Of a stretch of DNA of 64,000 nt, positions 57,048 to 64,000 are shown piece by piece. This DNA is from Rhodoblastus sp963748385 (GTDB lineage Bacteria; Pseudomonadota; Alphaproteobacteria; Rhizobiales; Beijerinckiaceae), in assembly GCA_963748385.1 (NCBI GenBank), contig CAVVIQ010000009.1, positions 1-64,000 of the forward strand. Reading direction: 5' to 3'. Made by a program: the position numbers and the translations under genes. Each line of letters starts with the position of its first letter. Position 1 is the first letter of the stretch. The notes beneath the pieces are model-generated. The model was not told the origin of the DNA and did no database searches. It worked only from the letters and a program-made list of their open reading frames with translations.

Positions 57048-58835
57048 ATGGCGAACAAAGTCTTTGAAATCGGCCTGACCATGGCGGGCGCCATTTCCGC
57101 CGGCGCCTATGCCGCCGGGATCATGGATTTTCTGTTCGAGGCGCTCGACGAATATGCGGCGGCGCGGAAGAGTCCGGATTGGGACGGCCCTCGCCATGAC
57201 GTGCGCGTGCCGGTCATGACCGGCGCCTCGGCGGGCGGCATGACTTCGGCGATCTCGGCCCTGCACGCCTTCCACGATCTCGATCATGTCCGACCGGGCG
57301 CCCCGCCGCCCGCGCCGGAACGCAACCGGCTCTATTCGAGCTGGGTGACCGACATTTCCATCGAGCGCCTGCTGGACACGAAAGACCTCGACGGGCCGCG
57401 CCAGCAGGATGGCGTGCTCTCGCTCTTGTGCTGCGACGTGCTCGACGAGATCGTCGAAGCCGCCTTTTCGCTCGCGCCCGGCGTGAAAACGCGCGACTGG
57501 ATCGGCCGGGGCGCGGACCGCGGCCTGCGCGTCATGGCGACGCTGACCAATGTGCGCGGCGTGCCCTATTCCTTCCCGATTTTCGGCGGCGACTCGCCTG
57601 AGCGGTTCGGCATGCTGAACCATGGCGATTACTACGATTTTCTGATCGGCGTCGGCGCGCCGCCGCTCCCGCCGGCCGCCTGCGTCACCGGCCCGACGCC
57701 GCTCGACGCGGGCGATCTCGGGGCGGCCGAATGGGCGATTTTCAAGACCGTGGCTTTGGCGACCGGGGCCTTCCCGGTCGGCCTGCGGCCCCGCCAGATC
57801 GTCCGGCCGGATACGTCCTGGTTCAGCACGAACGGCGTCGTCGGCTATGACGACCCGGCGACGGGAACTTTTGTCAACATCCCGCCCGACGTGAATTTCC
57901 GCGAGGCGCCTTACGCTTATGTGTCGGTGGACGGCGGCGCGATCGACAACGAGCCGCTGGAGCTGGCGCGCCGCTTTCTTTCCGGCGGCGCGGCCCTGCG
58001 CAACGATCCAAACGGCGAAGCCGCCAGCAAGGCGGTCATTCTCATCGCGCCCTTCCCCAGCTTCGTGAAATCGCCGCCCGACGATTCCGGCATGAGGCTG
58101 ACCCACCTCCTGCCCCTGATCGGCTCGGCCTTGATCGACCAGGCGCGGTTCAAGCCCGAGGAATTGCAAAAGGCGTCCGACGACGCCAATTTCGCCCGCT
58201 ACATGATCTCGCCGACGCGCCAGGGCAATGGCTCGGACGCGGCGAAGAAATATCCCATCGCCTGCGGCGCCTTGGGCGGCTTCAGCGGCTTTTTGCACCA
58301 GAGCTTCCGCCGCCACGATTACCTGCTCGGGCGGCGCAACGCCCAGGCCTTCTTGCGCTGGAATTTCTCCCTGCCGACGACCAATCCGCTTTTCGACGGC
58401 GTCAAGATCAACCGCGAGCGCTGGATCGTCCGCGACGCGGGCGGACAGACCGGTTCGGTCGCCGCCGGCGCCGACCGGACCTTTGGCGCCAAGAAATTCG
58501 CGCCGCGAACCGACGCCGCCGCGACGGTCGAAGGCTTCCCGATCATCCCGCTGACCGAAAACCTGTGCCAGCCGATCGACATCGGCGCGGCGGACATGCC
58601 CCGGCCCGACCTCGTGTCGATCGACGACCTCGCCATGCGGATCGACCAGCGCGCGAGGGCGGTCGCCGACACGATGGTGAACGTCGATTTGCGGGGCTTC
58701 ACCAAGAAAATGTGGCGCATCGAGTTCGAGTTTCTGAAACTGGGCGCGCGTGGCTTCGGCGCACATGTCGCGACCGAGGCCGCCGTCGGACAGGTCCAGG
58801 CCGCTCTCGACGAGCTGAAACAAGCCTTCGCCTGA
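57048..58835 (+). CDS. Patatin-like phospholipase family protein
   Basis: This 595-residue protein has a nucleophile elbow VMTGASAGGMTSAISALHAF (GxSxG, Ser) and the Asp motif VDGGAIDNEP (DGG). The expected oxyanion-hole motif GGGxRG is replaced by LTMAGAISAGAYAAGIMDFL. The remainder is large and not assigned to other domains. There is no signal peptide; the start ATG 57048 follows a purine-rich patch (CCAGGGGACGGGC). Likely a lipid acyl hydrolase in the cytoplasm or at the membrane. It is divergent from gyrA. Confidence 0.8.
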   Translation: MANKVFEIGLTMAGAISAGAYAAGIMDFLFEALDEYAAARKSPDWDGPRHDVRVPVMTGASAGGMTSAISALHAFHDLDHVRPGAPPPAPERNRLYSSWVTDISIERLLDTKDLDGPRQQDGVLSLLCCDVLDEIVEAAFSLAPGVKTRDWIGRGADRGLRVMATLTNVRGVPYSFPIFGGDSPERFGMLNHGDYYDFLIGVGAPPLPPAACVTGPTPLDAGDLGAAEWAIFKTVALATGAFPVGLRPRQIVRPDTSWFSTNGVVGYDDPATGTFVNIPPDVNFREAPYAYVSVDGGAIDNEPLELARRFLSGGAALRNDPNGEAASKAVILIAPFPSFVKSPPDDSGMRLTHLLPLIGSALIDQARFKPEELQKASDDANFARYMISPTRQGNGSDAAKKYPIACGALGGFSGFLHQSFRRHDYLLGRRNAQAFLRWNFSLPTTNPLFDGVKINRERWIVRDAGGQTGSVAAGADRTFGAKKFAPRTDAAATVEGFPIIPLTENLCQPIDIGAADMPRPDLVSIDDLAMRIDQRARAVADTMVNVDLRGFTKKMWRIEFEFLKLGARGFGAHVATEAAVGQVQAALDELKQAFA

Positions 58836-58904
58836 GGGCGCCGCTGGCGAAAGCGCGGCGCGGGCCTATATTGAAAAAAAGGCGTTTCTCGGGAGAGGAC
58901 GGAG

Positions 58905-59524
58905 ATGAGCGAACGCGGAGCGGTCTGCGACGCCAGCGACGAAGCGAAATACTCAGCGGCTGAGCGCCAGCGCGCGGCCGCTTTCGCGCAGCGAGGCCGC
59001 CGCCTTCGATCAGGATTTGAGCGTCGCGCGCACGAGGGAAGATGATCTCGCGAACGACCCCGCGGCGGCCGACGTCGCTCTGAGGCGGGCGATTTTCGAG
59101 AAATGGCGGCTGATCCACGACTGGACGCGGCGCAATCCCCATCGCGACAAGCCCGGCGCCAGCCGCCCCGACCAATGGCGCGCGGCGCTGGAAAAGTTCC
59201 GGCCCCTGCGGGATCGCGAACTGATCGATTGGCTCATTTTGCAGATCGACGTGGCGACCAATCTCGCCAATGGCGTCCAGGACATGCGCCCCCGCGACCC
59301 CGGCCCGACCTGGCTGGTGACGCTGGAATATGTCTCCAACCGCAAGCGCAAGGCGCTGGCGACCCTGCACTGGGCGGAGGCGGCGGAAAAGGAAGGCTGC
59401 TTCACCGTCGATTCCGAATGGCACGCCCGCAGCGCCGCCATTCTCGGCCGCGAGCCGAGTCAATTTCGAACGCGGCGACGGCGGCCACGAAGGCGTGCCG
59501 TTCATTGTCGAGCGGGACAAATAG
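58905..59524 (+). CDS. Unknown protein, about 206 residues (two frameshifts)
   Basis: No family was recognised. The protein begins MSERGAVCDASDEAKYSAAE after a good ribosome binding site (GGGAGAGGACGGAG), changes frame near 58985 into REAAAFDQDLSVARTREDDL and near 59460 into FERGDGGHEGVPFIVERDK. A central stretch has conserved-looking hydrophilic segments: RRAIFEKWRLIHDWTRRNPH and LEYVSNRKRKALATLHWAEA. It follows the patatin-like gene by 69 bases and is likely co-transcribed. Codon use is like the neighbours. Confidence 0.6.
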
Positions 59525-59736
59525 CCGGCGCCAGAAAGCACGAAACCGTGTAATCCCGCCGGCTGAATTTTCCGCGGGCCTCTAGTTGTTGAATTCAGCT
59601 CGCCGGCGGGAAGCCAGAAATCTGCATTGAGGACGGTTCGGTCTGGAAAGCTGTGATGGCTTGATCAAGGGACTTTGTCGAAAGGCCGAAGCCTTTTCGC
59701 GCCCTTTCCGTCCTGAAACCACCGATTGTCGCGACG

Positions 59737-59770
59737 AAAAGAACAAGGGGCCGGCTGGTCGCCGGCCCCC
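59737..59770 (-). terminator. Terminator after the second Omp25-like gene
   Basis: On the minus strand the stem GGGGCCGGC / GCCGGCCCC (59769-59761 with 59755-59747) has a 5-base loop and is followed by TTGTTCTTTT, a moderate U-rich tract. It begins about 28 bases after the stop codon of the outer-membrane protein gene. Confidence 0.8.
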
Positions 59771-59797
59771 GAGGTCATTCGTCGCTGCGAGCGAGGA

Positions 59798-60601
59798 TCA
59801 ATATTTGGCGACGACCGGCGCCAGTTCGGCGCCGCCGAAGTGATAAGTCAGGCCCACCTGGACCGTCTGCAGCGAATTGGCGATTCCGAGGGGAATCGAG
59901 CCGTAGATCGTCTCCCAGGGCTGGGATTGGACGAGGTACGAGGTCTGACGGGCAAAGTCGATATATCGGTACTCGATATTCGCCGACCAGTTGTTGGCGA
60001 AGGCGTAATCAACTCCGGCTCCGATGAACCAGCCCGTGGCGCTGTTGCTCCCGGTGGCGCTGGATGCGCAATAGACGCCGCAAAACAGGTCGCCGCTGGC
60101 ATCCGCGTATTTCCAGTCCGCGAAGGCGACGCCGCCCTTGGCGTAGAGCAGGAAATTGTCGATGGCGTAGCCGAGGCGCGCGCCGATGGTCCCCAGCGTG
60201 TTGGCGTGAACGGAACGATGAAGCGTCCACACGTCAGGGCCGAGGGGATAAGAGGCGCTACCCGAGCCGGTGAAGCCGCCAAAATCGAACTGGCCATCAA
60301 GGCCGAGCACCCAGCTGCCGATCTGGTAGTTGTAGCCCACGTTGAAACCGCCGAACCCGCCGTTGGGGCTCACGGATTGCGGACCCGAAATGCCGGTCAA
60401 AAGGGCAAGCCTGTAATAGTCGTTGATGCTGGAGCTGCCGAAGCCCGCGCCAACATGCGCGCCGACGTAGAAGCCGGTCCAGGTGAAGATCGGGGCCGGG
60501 GCGACATAAACCGGCGCTTCCTTGCGCGAAGGCAGGTCGCCCGCTAGAGCCTGTCCCATGAGGGCCACTAGGGCGACGCCGCCAAGGAGAATTTTATGCA
60601 T
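59798..60601 (-). CDS. Omp25/RopB-like outer membrane beta-barrel protein (second copy)
   Basis: The protein has about 267 residues with a signal peptide (MHKILLGGVALVALMGQALA) and a mature start GDLPSRKEAPVYVAPAPIFT. It has barrel segments FTWTGFYVGAHVGAGFGSSS, GYNYQIGSWVLGLDGQFDFG, and ends TYHFGGAELAPVVAKY. Both ends match the gene at 9499-10299, but the loops differ, so these are diverged paralogues. ATG 60601 begins the signal peptide; a frame open to 60673 is not used. It has its own terminator (59737-59770). Confidence 0.85.
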   Translation of the reverse strand: MHKILLGGVALVALMGQALAGDLPSRKEAPVYVAPAPIFTWTGFYVGAHVGAGFGSSSINDYYRLALLTGISGPQSVSPNGGFGGFNVGYNYQIGSWVLGLDGQFDFGGFTGSGSASYPLGPDVWTLHRSVHANTLGTIGARLGYAIDNFLLYAKGGVAFADWKYADASGDLFCGVYCASSATGSNSATGWFIGAGVDYAFANNWSANIEYRYIDFARQTSYLVQSQPWETIYGSIPLGIANSLQTVQVGLTYHFGGAELAPVVAKY

Positions 60602-60785
60602 GATTGCCTCCGGATTCGTTGCGCGAATTTTCTTTTCCGCGCCCATCGGTACCGGAAGTCGTAAAAAATTCAACGGACTTGGCTACTGCAACGCTTCCAG
60701 TTAACGTCTTATTATTCGTCTGTTGCCGTAAAGTAACACTTTGGCCGCGCGCGATCGGTTTGGCGCGCGGGAGACGATCACGCCG

Positions 60786-61273
60786 TCAGAACGGGATGTC
60801 ATCGTCCAGCATGGCCGAGCTGCGGCCGCCGCCGCTTTCGGCGGGGCCTCGCTCCATCGGCGACTGGCGGCCGAGATTGCCGCTGGAGGCGCCGCTGTAG
60901 CTGCCCTCCTCGCCGCCCCGGCCCCGGCTGTCAAGAGAGTCAGTTCGCCGCGGAAGCGTTGCAGCACGACTTCGGTGGTCTTGCGCTGGTTGCCGTCCTT
61001 GTCGGTGAATTCGCGGGTCTGGAGCTGGCCTTCGAGATAGATTTTCGAGCCCTTCTTGCAATATTGCTCGGCGATCTTGCCCAGATTTTCGTTGAAGATC
61101 ACGATATTATGCCATTCGGTGCGGTCGCGGCGCTCGCCGGTCGCCTTGTCGCGCCAGGATTCGGTCGTCGCCAGCGAAAAGGTCACGACCGCGTCGCCGG
61201 AGCCCATGCGGCGCACTTCCGGATCGCGCCCCAGATTGCCGATCAAGATTACCTTGTTGACGCTGCCCGACAT
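60786..61273 (-). CDS. ssb: Single-stranded DNA-binding protein (one frameshift)
   Basis: SSB coats single-stranded DNA in replication and repair. The OB-fold is clear (MSGSVNKVILIGNLGRDPEV, TEWHNIVIFNENLGKIAEQY, GSKIYLEGQLQTREFTDKDG), followed by a glycine-rich linker and the protein-interaction tip MLDDDIPF. The frame breaks near 60940 after ELTLL; adding one base restores the linker and tail, total about 162 residues. It is divergent from uvrA with a shared LexA box at 61362-61376, so both may respond to DNA damage. Confidence 0.95.
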
Positions 61274-61361
61274 GACCTGCTCCCTTAATGGCGACGCGGC
61301 ATCTTATCTGTGCGGAACAAGCCGCGCGCGGATCAAAATCCTTTTTCCACAAGGCCCGCTT

Positions 61362-61376
61362 GTTCTATTTATGTTC
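61362..61376. promoter_or_regulatory. LexA (SOS) box GTTC-N7-GTTC
   Basis: The sequence GTTC-TATTTAT-GTTC matches the alphaproteobacterial LexA operator exactly (direct repeat GTTC with 7 bases between). It lies in the spacer between divergent ssb and uvrA genes, 89 bases before the uvrA start and 88 bases before the ssb start. uvrA is a known LexA target in this class, so SOS control of uvrA, and perhaps ssb, is expected. Confidence 0.85.
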
Positions 61377-61465
61377 TAGACCGTCGAGTCGAAACATGCA
61401 AGGGTCGAAGGGTGAAATCCGCCGGGAGACTCGCTAAATAAGCCGCGACGCCTCCACGGAAAGAC

Positions 61466-64000
61466 ATGATGGACGACAAATCCGCCAAGCCGAAAAAGCT
61501 CAAGAAGGCCGCGCCGGCGCCGGAAAAGGCGCTCGAGTCGGCGGAAAGCGCGGCCAGGCGCATCGGCGAGGGGCGGGTCATTTCGCTGCGCGGGGCGCGC
61601 GAGCATAATCTGAAAAACATCGACCTCACCATTCCGCGCGACAAGCTGGTGGTGTTCACCGGCCTGTCGGGTTCGGGCAAAAGCTCGCTCGCCTTCGACA
61701 CCATCTATGCCGAAGGGCCAGCGCCGCTATGTCGAGAGCCTTTCGGCCTATGCCCGCCAGTTTCTGGAAATGATGCAGAAGCCGGACGTCGACCATATCG
61801 AGGGCCTGTCGCCGGCCATTTCCATCGAGCAGAAGACCACGTCGAAGAAACCCGCGCTCCACCGTCGGCACGGTCACCGAAATCAACGATTACATGCGCC
61901 TGCTGTGGGCGCGGGTCGGCATTCCCTATTCGCCGGCCACCGGCCTGCCGATCGAAAGCCAGACCGTGAGCCAGATGGTGGACCGGGTGCTGGCCCTGCC
62001 CGAGCGCACGCGGCTTTATCTCCTTGCTCCCATCGCGCGCGGGCGAAAAGGCGAATATCGCAAGGAAATCGCCGAATACATGAAGCGCGGCTTCCAGCGC
62101 CTGAAAATCGACGGCCAGTTTTACGACATCGCCGACGCCCCGGCGCTCGACAAGAAATTCAACCACGACATCGACGTGGTGGTGGACCGGATCGTGGCGC
62201 GGCCCGACATTTCCGCGCGGCTCGCCGAAAGCTTCGAAACCGCGCTCGAACTCGCCGACGGGCTGGCGGTGGTGGAATTCGCCGAAAGCGCCAAGGGGCC
62301 GGAAACGACAAGCCGCCCGAACGCATCATCTTCTCCTCGAAATTTTCCTGCCCGGTCTCCGGCTTTTCGATCGCCGAAATCGAGCCGCGGCTGTTCTCCT
62401 TCAACAGCCCGCATGGCGCCTGCCCGAGCTGCGGCGGCATCGGCTCGGAGCAGAAGGTCGATCCCGACCTGATCGTCCCCAATCCCAACCTGACCCTGCG
62501 CAAGGGCGCCATCGCGCCATGGGCCAAGTCGCCCTCGCCCTATTACGGCCAGACGCTGGAAGCCCTCGGCAGGGCGTTCAAATTCCGCATGGAGGACCAT
62601 TGGGCCGACCTGTCCGAGGCGGCGAAACACGTCATCCTCCATGGCTCGGGCGACAGGGAAATCGTGTTCTCCTATGCCGACGGCCTGCGCTCCTACGAGG
62701 TGAAAAAGCCGTTCGAGGGCGTGATCCGCAATCTGGAGCGGCGCTATCTCGAAACCGAGAGCGACTGGGCGCGCGAGGAAATCTCGCGCTTCATGTCGGC
62801 GCGGCCCTGCGACGCCTGCGCCGGTTTCCGCCTCAAGCCCGAGGCGCTCGCCGTCAAGATCGACCACCGGCACATCGGCGAGATTTCCGAGCTGTCGGTG
62901 CGTGACGCCTCCGTTTGGTTCAAGGAATTACCGTCGAAAACTTGACGCAAAACGTCAGGAAATCGCCGCGCGCATCCTGCGCGAGATCGACGACCGGCTG
63001 AAATTTCTCGTCGATGTCGGGCTCGATTATCTCACGCTTTCGCGCGGTTCGGGGACCCTTTCGGGCGGCGAGAGCCAGCGCATCCGACTCGCCTCGCAGA
63101 TCGGCTCAGGGCTCACCGGCGTTCTCTATGTGCTGGACGAGCCCTCGATCGGCCTACACCAGCGCGACAACGCCCGCCTGCTCGATACATTGCGGCGGCT
63201 GCGCGACCTCGGCAATTCGGTGATCGTGGTCGAGCATGACGAGGACGCCATTCTCGCCGCCGATTATGTCGTCGACGTCGGCCCCGGCGCAGGAATCCAT
63301 GGGGGCGAGATCGTGGCCCAGGGAACGCCGGCCGACATATTGGCCGACGAGAATTCCCTCACCGGGGCCTATCTCACCGGCCGCCTGCAGGTCGCCGCGC
63401 CAAAAAAGCGCCGCAAGCCTGAAGCCGGGCGGCGGCTGCGGCTGACCGGCGCGCGCGGCAACAATCTGAAAAACCTCGACGTGGATATTCCACTCGGCCT
63501 GTTCACCTGCATCACCGGAGTATCGGGCGGCGGCAAATCCACCCTGATCGTCGACACGCTCTACAAGGTGGTGGCGCGGCGGCTCAATGGCGCGCTGGAG
63601 CACCCGGCGCCCTTCGACAAGCTCGAAGGCCTGGAATTGATCGACAAGGTCATCGACATCGACCAGTCGCCCATCGGCCGCACGCCGCGTTCCAATCCCG
63701 CGACCTATATCGGCGCCTTCACCCCCATGCGCGACTGGTTCGCCGGCCTGCCCGAGGCCAAGGCGCGCGGCTATGGGCCGGGCCGCTTCTCCTTCAACGT
63801 CAAGGGCGGGCGCTGCGAGGCCTGCCAGGGCGACGGGGTGATCAAGATCGAAATGCATTTTCTGCCCGATGTCTACGTCACCTGCGACGTGTGCAAGGGC
63901 AAGCGCTACGACCGCGAGACCCTGGAGGTGCGCTACAAGGACAAGAGCATCGCCGACGTGCTCGACATGACGGTGGAAGAGGCGGCGGAACTGTTCAAGG
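61466..64000 (+). CDS. uvrA: Excinuclease ABC subunit A (3' end cut by window edge; about four frameshifts)
   Basis: UvrA finds DNA lesions and loads UvrB in nucleotide excision repair. The first ATP site has Walker A FTGLSGSGKSSLAFDTIYAE and later signature LSGGESQRIRLASQIG with Walker B YVLDEPSIGLHQRD; the second has GVSGGGKSTL. Zinc cysteines are in CPSCGG, CDACAGF, CEACQGDG and CDVCKGKRY. Frame changes occur near 61712, 61860 (both an extra base), 62310 and 62935. The last residues in the window are EEAAELFK, so the C-terminal end is missing. A LexA box lies 89 bases upstream. Confidence 0.95.

Overview
The window is high-GC, gene-dense DNA from an alphaproteobacterium, most likely a member of the Hyphomicrobiales (Rhizobiales), perhaps in the Beijerinckiaceae/Methylocystaceae area. 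The evidence is gene order (rpsB-tsf-pyrH-frr-uppS-cdsA-dxr-rseP-bamA-lpxD; ftsB-pdhA-pdhB-pdhC; lptF-lptG-lptD-surA-pdxA-rsmA; ssb/uvrA), Omp25-type and alphaproteobacterial porins, and a GTTC-N7-GTTC LexA box. The genus cannot be fixed from the sequence. No prophage, insertion sequence, CRISPR array or rRNA was seen.

Layout. 1-13200 (minus strand): the translation and envelope cluster, with S2, EF-Ts, UMP kinase, ribosome recycling factor, isoprenoid and phospholipid enzymes, RseP, BamA and LpxD, interrupted by an Omp25-like gene between tsf and pyrH. 13358-15485: a TPR/glycosyltransferase-like protein with six near-identical 102-bp repeats. 15780-19868 (minus): a pyruvate dehydrogenase locus with FtsB; its E2-like protein lacks both the lipoyl lysine and the catalytic histidine. 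19952-21929: holC and pepA. 22210-30055 (plus): the LPS-export and OMP-chaperone operon with pdxA and rsmA. 30556-32511: a GDSL esterase autotransporter. 32879-36662 (minus): YqjD/YqjE-like membrane proteins, a PCu(A)C copper chaperone with a small CX3CH cytochrome-like protein, tRNA-Gly(TCC) and an ABC exporter. 37477-49069 (plus): a complete glycogen operon, glgP-glgB-glgC-glgA-glgX/malQ, the last gene being a fusion. 49142-54115: an EamA transporter with a histidine-rich tail, UspA, rpmG, a porin and a methyltransferase. 54121-64000: gyrA, a patatin-like protein, an unknown gene, a second Omp25-like gene, ssb, and uvrA running off the edge.

At least fourteen genes are broken by single-base frame shifts, many of them essential (bamA, lptD, rpsB, gyrA, ssb). 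Most are explained by one extra base. They look like uncorrected sequencing or assembly errors, not pseudogenes, so these genes are annotated as single CDSs with the shift sites stated.

The most interesting biology is the pyruvate dehydrogenase locus. E1-beta carries a normal lipoyl domain, while the E2-like protein has lost both its key residues in open, unbroken frame. The GlgX-MalQ fusion, the CX3CH mini-cytochrome, the His-tailed transporter and the TPR/DUF6165-like protein also deserve checking.
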